DNA of 64,000 nucleotides from Schinkia azotoformans LMG 9581 (lineage in GTDB: Bacteria > Bacillota > Bacilli > Bacillales > Bacillaceae_J): contig NZ_AJLR01000033.1 in the NCBI RefSeq assembly GCF_000307855.1, positions 47,333 to 111,332 of the forward strand, in the 5' to 3' direction. Numbering within the stretch: position 1 is the first letter of the stretch; each line of letters starts with the position of its first letter. Shown here in pieces: positions 25,335 through 32,712 of this stretch. The translations under genes were made by a program, and so were the position numbers. A model generated the notes under the pieces. The model saw only the letters and a list, made by a program, of their open reading frames with translations, did no database searches and was not told the DNA's origin.

Positions 25335-25582
25335 GGGACATTGAATTATTTTTCAAATGGATCAAACAACATCTTAGCATCAAGAAATTCTATGGTCAGA
25401 GCGAGTGGACAATTCAAAACCAAGTATTTATCGCACTTATTGTTTTTTGCCTACACGTTCTAGCGCAAATTGAAACGAGAAGTAAACGTAAAACCTTACA
25501 AATTAGCCGTTATTTAAGGGCAGCGTTATGGAAACCAGCGCGGATTTGGCTTAGAAAGATTGAAGGGAAAGCCATCCCTTAA
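25335..25582 (+). mobile_element. IS4 family transposase C-terminal remnant
   Basis: The frame reads IELFFKWIKQHLSIKKFYGQ, then SEWTIQNQVFIALIVFCLHV and RYLRAALWKPARIWLRKIEG to a stop at 25582. This is the C-terminal end of an IS4-family DDE transposase, where the Glu of IELFFKWIK is the last catalytic acid (YREGK-like motif region). The remainder of the protein is absent; the upstream frame belongs to the IS701-like remnant. No terminal inverted repeat was found in the 300 bases downstream. Confidence 0.75.
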
Positions 25583-25904
25583 TGAGCAAATTTGTTGTTG
25601 TCCCACAGGTTGTCAGGTCTAATTGTAAATAAATTTCCAAATGGATGGAGCCACCTTTAATAAGGTATTTAACTTTTTGGCTCTAAATAGGAAAAGTAAT
25701 TAAACTAAAAATTATGAAATCATTTACGCAACACTAGTGAGATTATTTGATGTTATATAATCAATTATTTGCAAGTTGGAAAAATTCAATATTTCCCTAG
25801 ATATAACTTTAAAGATAAATCTATCTAATACATAGTGTATAATTGATCATAAGTGAAAAATACATTTTTTTACTAAAACGACAAATGGAAGAGGTGGAGG
25901 GAAT
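25583..25904. other. Gene-free stretch after the IS mosaic
   Basis: A/T-rich DNA with a weak hairpin near 25646-25685 (GAGCCA and TGGCTC). A promoter-like TGTATAATTG at about 25838-25847 precedes the acetyltransferase gene. No coding frame or target-site duplication was recognised. Confidence 0.45.
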
Positions 25905-26672
25905 TTGGAATACTTACAAATGACAAAAAGTAATATTGAAAAGGAACATATATGTTGTGCATTGGGTGCAAAACAATACGAGCAGGCTGTAATTGAAAAA
26001 AAAGAATGGTTGGCAGAACGAATGGATGAAGGGCTAGTATTCTATCGTTTAAATGAACGAGCGAAAGTGTTCATCGAGTATTTACCTGCAGAAATGGCAT
26101 GGATTCCGATTCAAGCCCCAAATTATATGTATATTAATTGTATATGGGTTTCTGGTAAATTTAAAGGTAGTGGACATGCAAAACAACTGTTGAATAAGTG
26201 TAAAGCAGATGCCATGGCTCTTGGAATGGATGGAATTGTACATATTGTAGGAAAGAAAAAATATCCTTATTTAAGCGAAAAACGATTTTTTGAGTACATG
26301 GGATTTGAGTCCGTAGATCAGGGGGAACCATATTTTGAATTATTTGCATTAAAATGGAATAAAGAGGCTGTTAATCCTTCATTTATGAAAACAAAGAATG
26401 ATCACTTAGTTAAGAAAAAAAGTATAACAATTTGCTATACTGCTCAATGTCCTTTTGCTGGTGGTGTTTTGGAAGAACTTAGAAGAGTAGCAGAAAGTAA
26501 AGGGGTCCCATTTAATACTCATAGATTGAAAACAAAAGAAGAGGCACAAAATGCACCTACTATTTGGACAACTTTTGGTATATTTTATGATGGAGAATTT
26601 ATTACACACGAAATTATGAGTGTAAATAAATTTGAAAAATTACTAACGAGGCTTATGAAGGTGAAAATATAA
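25905..26672 (+). CDS. yoaP: GNAT family N-acetyltransferase, YoaP-like
   Basis: A 255-residue protein matching B. subtilis YoaP in length and order. Residues about 60-145 hold a GNAT fold with INCIWVSGKFKGSGHAKQLL as the acetyl-CoA-binding segment. A C-terminal thioredoxin-like domain (YoaP-like) begins ITICYTAQCPFAGGVLEELR and ends near FEKLLTR. The substrate is unknown. TTG 25905 is well placed behind GGTGGAGGG. The next gene starts four bases after its stop and may be co-transcribed. Confidence 0.85.
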   Translation: MEYLQMTKSNIEKEHICCALGAKQYEQAVIEKKEWLAERMDEGLVFYRLNERAKVFIEYLPAEMAWIPIQAPNYMYINCIWVSGKFKGSGHAKQLLNKCKADAMALGMDGIVHIVGKKKYPYLSEKRFFEYMGFESVDQGEPYFELFALKWNKEAVNPSFMKTKNDHLVKKKSITICYTAQCPFAGGVLEELRRVAESKGVPFNTHRLKTKEEAQNAPTIWTTFGIFYDGEFITHEIMSVNKFEKLLTRLMKVKI

Positions 26673-26676
26673 GTGT

Positions 26677-27303
26677 TTGTTAATTTTGCGTAAAATTATT
26701 AAAAAACACAATAACTGTGTAAAAATATTCAATAAAGCAGATCAAAACGGTGATGTATGTTCTTTTGCTTTAGCCTTTATTTTATGGAAAATGGAATGTG
26801 AAAACAAGAATGCATTTTGGCAAATCAATTCATATCGCTCAATATCTCAATCATTTGATTTCAAATTCTTGAGTGGTGAATTTAGTATCTTTCCCTTTGG
26901 AGTATATATGTCATATTTAGATTATATTTTAAATAGGGATAAAGAATTTAATTTCTTAGAATGCAATATTAGCAGTATAAATTATATTGTTAATAGAACT
27001 ATCTCATTTTTATTGATTGAACGATTTATTAAATGGCTAGAGGTAGTTTTGGACCCGAAAAAGTATAAACGAATTTACCCTGATGATAATATACCAATGT
27101 ATATCGCAACAATACCACATAATGCGGATGGGGATATTAGTTTCTATTTTCAAAAAGATCGTTATAATTACATGAAAAATATTCTAAACGAAATAAATGA
27201 GAAATATATCTGTCCATACAAAAGATCAACTAAGTATCCTCGTTATAGATCACCAATGCAAATAGCTATAGACAGAATGGAAAACAGATTTCACCAGATT
27301 TAA
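26677..27303 (+). CDS. Hypothetical protein, 208 residues
   Basis: I do not recognise this protein. It is basic, aromatic-rich and apparently soluble, with FNKADQNGDVCSFALAFILW, a hydrophobic middle (INYIVNRTISFLLIERFIKW) and a C-terminus rich in Tyr, Arg and Pro (YKRSTKYPRYRSPMQIAIDR). The TTG at 26677 has only a distant AAGGTGA about 12 bases upstream, so the start is uncertain; ATG codons occur later. It follows the YoaP-like gene by four bases and lies in an A/T-rich accessory stretch bounded by IS remnants and a recombinase. Confidence 0.55.
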   Translation: MLILRKIIKKHNNCVKIFNKADQNGDVCSFALAFILWKMECENKNAFWQINSYRSISQSFDFKFLSGEFSIFPFGVYMSYLDYILNRDKEFNFLECNISSINYIVNRTISFLLIERFIKWLEVVLDPKKYKRIYPDDNIPMYIATIPHNADGDISFYFQKDRYNYMKNILNEINEKYICPYKRSTKYPRYRSPMQIAIDRMENRFHQI

Positions 27304-27418
27304 ATTAAATTATTGTTATTTTTTTATATATAAATCTTTTAATTAGTTAATATATTGGAATGTAATAAAATAGCCAGTTATTGTTAGATGATTTTGCTAA
27401 AAAATGGAGGAACTAATA

Positions 27419-27685
27419 ATGGAAATTGATTGGGATGAGGTTAATAAAATTATTGAGGAGAGGTCAAGTGAAAATTCTGATATAGTAAAACCCAACGAAA
27501 TGTCCTCTGAGGATTTAAGGAAAATTAGTTTTTTGATTAAGGAAGTTAACCGTTTTCCTGATAATCAGAAAACAGTAGGTGAGTCAGGAGCTCTTTTTAT
27601 GAAACATCTTTGTGAAAAATACAGTAAGTTATCCCCTGAAAGTATTGGCCGTTTAGTTCATACATTCTGCTTCATGAATAGATAA
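27419..27685 (+). CDS. Hypothetical protein, 88 residues
   Basis: A soluble, acidic protein, MEIDWDEVNKIIEERSSENS to HTFCFMNR, with no recognised family. ATG 27419 has GGAGG eight bases upstream; ATG 27404 includes that site and is less likely. About 115 bases separate it from the preceding unknown gene. Its short helical composition would suit an immunity or antitoxin-type protein, but nothing in the sequence shows that. Confidence 0.6.
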   Translation: MEIDWDEVNKIIEERSSENSDIVKPNEMSSEDLRKISFLIKEVNRFPDNQKTVGESGALFMKHLCEKYSKLSPESIGRLVHTFCFMNR

Positions 27686-27814
27686 TGCATAATTAGAAGT
27701 AGAATGAACTGATAAACAACAACTTCCTTGTGGTAAAATAAGTAAGAAGGGGAAGTGCAGATTTTATGGATAGTTATATATAGACATCCGTGGCGGATTA
27801 ATAGTTTTAAAAAT

Positions 27815-27866
27815 AAAGTGTTAGAGACAGCACAATAATACAGCGGCAGTCTAATACTTTATTTTC
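27815..27866 (+). terminator. Terminator-like hairpin
   Basis: AAAGTGTTAGA-GAC-AGC pairs with GC-GGCAGTC-TAATACTTT around ACAATAATACA, followed by ATTTTC. Confidence 0.65.
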
Positions 27867-27917
27867 ACAAATGTTTTACTAATAGAAGCTCTTTGAAAGC
27901 AATAGAAAGAAAAGAGA

Positions 27918-27961
27918 TGTACAAAGATTCTTGTCTTTTTTGTACAAAGTTTTTTGTCTTT
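27918..27961 (+). repeat. Two direct repeats upstream of the recombinase
   Basis: TGTACAAAG-ATTC-TTGTCTTT at 27918-27938 recurs with its middle changed as TGTACAAAG-TTTT-TTGTCTTT at 27941-27961, a 23-base period. Each unit also contains an inverted ACAAA/TTTGT-like pair. A further GGACAATTGG follows. Possibly protein-binding sites. Confidence 0.55.
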
Positions 27962-28010
27962 GGACAATTGGGGAGGGCTAAAATGTGTACTCTTTATTTA
28001 TTTTTATATT

Positions 28011-28038
28011 ATTACGTAAAATATCAATTTGACGTAAT
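28011..28038. other. Putative dif-like Xer recombination site
   Basis: Two 11-base arms, ATTACGTAAAA (28011-28021) and TTTGACGTAAT (28028-28038), are inverted repeats matching at ten of eleven positions, with a six-base centre, TATCAA. The 11-6-11 layout, 28 bases in total, is that of XerC/XerD dif sites. It lies 55 bases before the recombinase start codon, as difSL lies beside xerS in streptococci. The sequence is not the B. subtilis dif sequence; assignment rests on architecture and position. Confidence 0.5.
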
Positions 28039-28092
28039 AAACTATATACAAAAACCCACTCCTTCCATTATAATGTATTTGAGGTGATTTTT

Positions 28093-29190
28093 GTGGCAAA
28101 TCCTAATCAGCAGCGTTTTTATAAAAATTTAGAAATTATTTTAGCTGAACTCCCTTGGTATGTCGAAGAATTTATCGATAATAAACGACGAACTTTGTCT
28201 CCAGCATCCTTATTAAATTATTGTCATGATTTTAAAATCTTTTTTAACTGGATCCTTACTGAAGGTTTTCATCCTGGACCACTTAAGGATATTCCCTTAT
28301 CTATTCTTGAAAAATTAACAAGACAGCAAATTGAAACCTTCCTTAGCTTTTTAAAGCATCAACTAAATAATAAAGATTTGACGGTTAATCGTAAATTATC
28401 CGCCCTCAAGTCATTATATAATTACCTGCAAAATATTGCTGAGACTGATGAACTTGAACCTTACATACACCGGAATGTTATGGCCAAAATTGAATTTAAT
28501 CAAGTTTCCGAAGATCCTGAAACAACTGCTAATCGTATGGAAGGAAAAATTCTTATGGGCGATGAATATGAGCAATTTCGTGCCTTTGTTGCTGAGGGTT
28601 ATGCTGAAATTTTTAAAGAAGATAAGAAAAAATTAAATTTTTATCAGTTTAATCGTGAACGTGATACAGCGATAGTATCATTGTTTCTAGGATCAGGGCT
28701 GCGTCTTTCTGAATTAGTGGGGCTTGATTTAGGAGATATCGATTTTAATAAATTTAACGCACGGGTTATACGAAAAGGTAATAAAGAACAATATGTTTAT
28801 TTTAGTGAACAGGCAATGCTAGATTTACAGGATTATATTCGGATTAGAATCGAACGATATAAGATTGATAAAACGAATAAAGCCCTCTTCCTTTCTGCTC
28901 CCATGGGTCCCAAAGGAACATCAAGGCGACTTACACCACGGGCGGTAGAAAAACTTGTTGAAAAATATGCAATCGCATACGGGAAACCTTCTCTATCCGT
29001 TCATAAGCTGCGTCATTCTTTTGCAACCAGATATCATGCTGAGATCAACGATGTGCCTAAGTTAAGGCGTCAGCTCGGCCATTCATCAATCCAAACAACG
29101 ATGATTTATACGCACATTCAAAATGATGATCTGAAAAAAGCGATCAATCAACTAAATATGATGGATAAGTTGAAGGAAACAGATAACTAG
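28093..29190 (+). CDS. xerS: Tyrosine recombinase, XerS-like
   Basis: A 365-residue tyrosine recombinase. The N-terminal SAM-like core-binding domain covers about residues 20-115 and the catalytic domain 150-355. Catalytic residues are visible: Arg204 (GSGLRLSEL), Lys228 (RKGNKEQ), His304 and Arg307 (SVHKLRHSFAT), His330 (LGHSS) and the nucleophile Tyr339 (IYTHI). The length and the insert between the two domains match the single-recombinase XerS type rather than the roughly 300-residue XerC/CodV. GTG 28093 is chosen because GAGGTG lies six bases upstream. The adjoining dif-like palindrome could be its target. Confidence 0.85.
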   Translation: MANPNQQRFYKNLEIILAELPWYVEEFIDNKRRTLSPASLLNYCHDFKIFFNWILTEGFHPGPLKDIPLSILEKLTRQQIETFLSFLKHQLNNKDLTVNRKLSALKSLYNYLQNIAETDELEPYIHRNVMAKIEFNQVSEDPETTANRMEGKILMGDEYEQFRAFVAEGYAEIFKEDKKKLNFYQFNRERDTAIVSLFLGSGLRLSELVGLDLGDIDFNKFNARVIRKGNKEQYVYFSEQAMLDLQDYIRIRIERYKIDKTNKALFLSAPMGPKGTSRRLTPRAVEKLVEKYAIAYGKPSLSVHKLRHSFATRYHAEINDVPKLRRQLGHSSIQTTMIYTHIQNDDLKKAINQLNMMDKLKETDN

Positions 29191-29228
29191 TTGGCAAGGT
29201 TGTGTGTTTATTTTACTGTAAAAAACAT

Positions 29229-29263
29229 AGGGGTGCGCCAGTGTTGATTGCTGGTGTACCCCT
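29229..29263 (+). terminator. Terminator after the recombinase
   Basis: AGGGGTGCGCCAG and CTGGTGTACCCCT form a 13-base stem with one mismatch around TGTTGATTG; the T-run after it is weak. Confidence 0.6.
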
Positions 29264-29282
29264 CTTACTAATTAATAATTCA

Positions 29283-29405
29283 TTATTTATTTTGAAAAAA
29301 ACTATCAACAAAAGCTTGGAAAATTTCAATCGATTGAAAGCTAAATAATGACAATGCAGTTAACGAGAAAAAACCAATGACGATAAAACGAAAGAATAAC
29401 ATCAT
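29283..29405 (-). CDS. Small membrane protein, 40 residues
   Basis: On the reverse strand a perfect AAGGAGG lies eight bases before ATG 29405, opening 40 codons: MMLFFRFIVIGFFSLTALSL, then a short tail ending FVDSFFQNK. Residues 3-22 form one membrane segment. It lies 75 bases downstream of the sensor kinase gene in the same direction, so it may be the third gene of that operon. The unusually strong ribosome site argues that it is translated. I do not recognise a family. Confidence 0.65.
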   Translation of the reverse strand: MMLFFRFIVIGFFSLTALSLFSFQSIEIFQAFVDSFFQNK

Positions 29406-29479
29406 GGAAAGGACCTCCTTTTTTATATTCTTATTAAACATTATTGAAATGATAAGAACCTTAAAAAAAGATTAGATTT

Positions 29480-30871
29480 TCATGAGAAAATTACAATTGG
29501 AAAACATAGTGACACCATTGTGCCTTGGCCCAGCTCACTTTTGACAGTGATAGTACCATCAAGGTTTTCAACAATCTCCTTTGCAATTGAAAGTCCTAGC
29601 CCATTTCCACCATTGGCACGACTTCTAGCCTTATCTACGCGATAAAAACGGTCAAATATATGCGGTAAATCTTCATTTGGTATTCCTTCCCCGTAGTCAA
29701 TAACATGTATCAACAATTGTTGATTTTGGATTTCTGTTACTATCTTGATCTCTTCTACTGCTTTTGAATATTTAATAGCATTATCTGTAATTATGACTAT
29801 CAATTGTTCAAACTGTCGTCGCACTCCGAATAACCTGATATCTGATCCTTCGGTAAAGTTTTTAGTGAATGTAAAATTAGGATAAATAATGTTAATGCTT
29901 TTAATGACATTTTCAATAATGAGAATGGGATCGAATATCTCCTTTGAAGCTCTAGTTGATTCGATCCGTGTTAAATCTAATAAATCAGTAACTAAATCTT
30001 TAAGTCGCTTTACCTCATACAATGAAGCAGCAATTGATTCTTCAAGAATTTCGTGATCCTTTTTACCCCACCGCTTAAGCATTGATAAATGACCTTCAAG
30101 TATAGAAATCGGTGTTCGAAGTTCGTGGGAAGCATCCTCTACAAATCTTTTTTGCTTATTAAAAGAAATCTCAAGGTCGTCCATCATCCCATTGAAAATA
30201 TGTGATAACTCCGCTATTTCATCCTTTGAATGAAGTTCAGGTACACGCTCTTTTAATCCCTTGGCTTTAATTTTTTGTATGGTCAAACTCAAAGCTTTGA
30301 CTGGCTTTAGAATTTGATTGGCAATTAATATTCCACCAGCACTACTTAATAAAATAGCCCCTAAAACAGCAATAATCATCATAATCGACATGTACTTAAA
30401 TAATCGTGTGTAATTCTCCAATCTTCTAATCAATTCTACAGTACCTTTAAAACTACTGTCTGCGATGTCAGCCTTATAGATAAGGTAATGGTCTGACTTA
30501 TCCTTAACAGAAGTGATTTGATTAGGATTAGAGATATGAGGTAAATCATCGGTCGAAAGATCATTTGAGAGGCTTACTATAATTTTTCCATCTTTATCCT
30601 CAATTTGAATAAACTCGTTTTTTTCAATAATATTCTCCAAAAAATGCTTGCTATTGATGATTCCCTTTTCAGTTATTGCTTTATTCTCTGATAAATAGGC
30701 CTGAACTTCCCGCATCTTTTCAGAAATGATTGTTTTTTCGTAATGCATGATCCAATTTTTTACAAAAAAGTATTGAAAAACAGCGAAAAATGAAAATAGA
30801 AAAAAGAGTATGACCGTAGTCCAAATTGTAATTCTCCATTTGATAGGAAACCTAGAAAGAAGCGTTTTCAT
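29480..30871 (-). CDS. Sensor histidine kinase (YkoH/ArlS type)
   Basis: A 463-residue membrane kinase. Transmembrane segments lie at about 14-38 and 160-187 and enclose an extracytoplasmic sensor loop. HAMP follows, then HisKA with the phosphorylated His249 (EDASHELRTPISILEGH) and a HATPase domain with IITDNAIKYSKA, YGEGIPNEDLP and NGGNGLGLSIAKE. It would phosphorylate the response regulator encoded just upstream, whose stop codon overlaps this start as ATGA. It resembles B. subtilis YkoH and staphylococcal ArlS. The signal is unknown. Confidence 0.92.
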   Translation of the reverse strand: MKTLLSRFPIKWRITIWTTVILFFLFSFFAVFQYFFVKNWIMHYEKTIISEKMREVQAYLSENKAITEKGIINSKHFLENIIEKNEFIQIEDKDGKIIVSLSNDLSTDDLPHISNPNQITSVKDKSDHYLIYKADIADSSFKGTVELIRRLENYTRLFKYMSIMMIIAVLGAILLSSAGGILIANQILKPVKALSLTIQKIKAKGLKERVPELHSKDEIAELSHIFNGMMDDLEISFNKQKRFVEDASHELRTPISILEGHLSMLKRWGKKDHEILEESIAASLYEVKRLKDLVTDLLDLTRIESTRASKEIFDPILIIENVIKSINIIYPNFTFTKNFTEGSDIRLFGVRRQFEQLIVIITDNAIKYSKAVEEIKIVTEIQNQQLLIHVIDYGEGIPNEDLPHIFDRFYRVDKARSRANGGNGLGLSIAKEIVENLDGTITVKSELGQGTMVSLCFPIVIFS

Positions 30872-31539
30872 GACCGAATCATGTAACCAGCACCACGTAC
30901 AGTTTGGATTATACTTTCTTCATTTTTATTATCAATTTTATTTCGTAAGTAGCGAATATAAACATCAACTACATTTGTCTCAGCAAACGATTCATAACCC
31001 CATACTTTCTCGAGTAGGACATCTCTAGTCAACACACGATTGATATTTTGAAATAATATAAGTAATAGATCATACTCTCTTTTTGTTAATTCAATTGTTT
31101 GATCACCGCGCTTAACAGCCCGTGCATCTGTATCAATCTCGATACCTTTAAATTTCAATATGATAGGCGTCCGAACTTCACGGACTGCTCGTCTACCTAC
31201 GGCACGTATTCTGGCAAGCAATTCTTCAATCGCAAACGGCTTTGCTATATAATCATCTGCTCCACTATCCAGTCCTGATACACGATCTAAAACATTATCA
31301 CGGGCGGTTAACATAATAATCGGGGTCATTTTAACTGCCCTTATTCGCCTACATACTTCTATACCATTTAAAGAAGGTAGCATTAAATCCAATAAAATGA
31401 CATCAAAATCATGATTTAGTGCTAGCTCTAGTCCTGTTCTTCCATCATAGGCTGTTTGACACGAATATCCTTCATGCTTTAGCTCCAACTCGATAAAGCG
31501 GGACATATTCTTTTCGTCCTCAATGATTAAAATATTCAT
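30868..31539 (-). CDS. Response regulator, OmpR/PhoB family
   Basis: A 223-residue regulator. The receiver has Asp51 as phosphoacceptor (VILLDLMLP), with the acidic pair in IIEDEK, Thr in MLTARD and Lys in YIAKPF. The C-terminal winged helix carries LTKREYDLLLILFQ, VLEKVWG-like VLLEKVWGYE and DVYIRYLRNKID. ATG 31539 gives MNILIIEDEK; an in-frame ATG at 31551 lacks a ribosome site, while AGGGG lies a short four bases before 31539. It is co-transcribed with the kinase through an ATGA overlap. Confidence 0.92.
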   Translation of the reverse strand: MNILIIEDEKNMSRFIELELKHEGYSCQTAYDGRTGLELALNHDFDVILLDLMLPSLNGIEVCRRIRAVKMTPIIMLTARDNVLDRVSGLDSGADDYIAKPFAIEELLARIRAVGRRAVREVRTPIILKFKGIEIDTDARAVKRGDQTIELTKREYDLLLILFQNINRVLTRDVLLEKVWGYESFAETNVVDVYIRYLRNKIDNKNEESIIQTVRGAGYMIRS

Positions 31540-31627
31540 GGTACCCCTCATTTTCTATTGATAGGTGGAAATGTTTCTATAAACAAATTTATTATTTCAA
31601 TAGAAATCTTAGAAGATAAACTAATAA

Positions 31628-32476
31628 TTAAAATCCAACATTCATTACATCTGGGTTTGAACCAACCCGCTCATCTTTATTTAAACCATCCATTCTCTCC
31701 ATATCCTCCGGTGATAATTCAAAATTGAATATGTTAGCATTTTCAATGATCCGTTGCTCTTTAATTGACTTTGGAATCGTTACAACTTTATTTTGTAAAT
31801 CCCAACGTAGGATGACTTGGGCAGGCGACTTTTGATATTTTTCTGCGATTTCGTTAATGGTCGGCTCACTTAATAATTGCCCTTGCTTTAATGGTGACCA
31901 TGCTTCCAATTGAATCCCTTCTCTTTGACAAAAAGCATGCAACTCTTTTTGCGCTAAATGGGGATGATACTCGACTTGATTGACCATTGGCTTGATCTCA
32001 GCTTCACTTATTAAATCCTGCAAATGGTGTATATGGAAGTTGCTGACTCCGATTGCTCGAACTCGTCCGTCTTTATACAATTTTTCAAGTGCTCTCCAAG
32101 TTTCTTTATACGTTTTATTTTGTCCAGGCCAGTGGATTAAATATAAATCTAAATAATGGAGACCAAGCTTGTTTAAGCTTGTTTCAAATGCTTGAAGGGC
32201 CGCATCATACCCATGGTCTGAATTCCAAACCTTAGACGTTATAAATAAATCTTCTCTTGGGACACCGGACTCCTTTATTGCCTGCCCTACGCCTTCTTCA
32301 TTTTGGTAAATAGCTGCCGTATCAATGCTTTTATAACCATGTTTAATGGCAGACTTCACTGCGTCAATAACCTCTGAACCCTCTTTAACTTTAAAAACAC
32401 CCAACCCAAACCAAGGCATCTTTACACCATTATGTAAAGTTGTTGTATCTTGTAAGCTTTTTAGCATATTATCCAT
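31628..32476 (-). CDS. yvgN: Aldo/keto reductase (YvgN-like)
   Basis: A 282-residue NADPH-dependent reductase with the TIM-barrel aldo/keto reductase signatures GYKSIDTAAIYQNEEGVGQA, LDLYLIHWPG, IGVSNFHIHHL and VTIPKSIKEQRIIENA; the catalytic Tyr is in AAIYQNE. It closely follows B. subtilis YvgN, a methylglyoxal and general aldehyde reductase. ATG 32476 is preferred because AAAGG lies nine bases upstream; ATG 32485 overlaps the site. It is divergent from the acyl-CoA synthetase gene across a 236-base region. Confidence 0.92.
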   Translation of the reverse strand: MDNMLKSLQDTTTLHNGVKMPWFGLGVFKVKEGSEVIDAVKSAIKHGYKSIDTAAIYQNEEGVGQAIKESGVPREDLFITSKVWNSDHGYDAALQAFETSLNKLGLHYLDLYLIHWPGQNKTYKETWRALEKLYKDGRVRAIGVSNFHIHHLQDLISEAEIKPMVNQVEYHPHLAQKELHAFCQREGIQLEAWSPLKQGQLLSEPTINEIAEKYQKSPAQVILRWDLQNKVVTIPKSIKEQRIIENANIFNFELSPEDMERMDGLNKDERVGSNPDVMNVGF

Positions 32477-32712
32477 ATATCTCATCCTTTCTAATCCGTA
32501 ATTTTCCTTTATTATGATACACGAGATTTTTCTTTTTTACACCTAAATTGCTTTATTAGTCAATGACCTGTATCTTTATATAGCATAAAAAACCAAAAAC
32601 TTTATATTTTCTTTCATTTTCCCTTCCTATCCCTAACTCTGTATTGTAATATAGAAGTATGTTTATGAATATTCTGATAATAAATGCTACTTATAATTTA
32701 GGAGGTCTTTGA

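Larger units (their letters stand above)
27686..28092. other. Gene-free stretch upstream of the recombinase
   Basis: It contains a terminator-like hairpin, two 23-base-spaced direct repeats and a 28-base near-palindrome (all listed separately), plus a TATAAT at 28069-28074. A short frame beginning ATGGATAGTTATATATAG near 27766 ends after five codons. No full gene is present. Confidence 0.6.
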
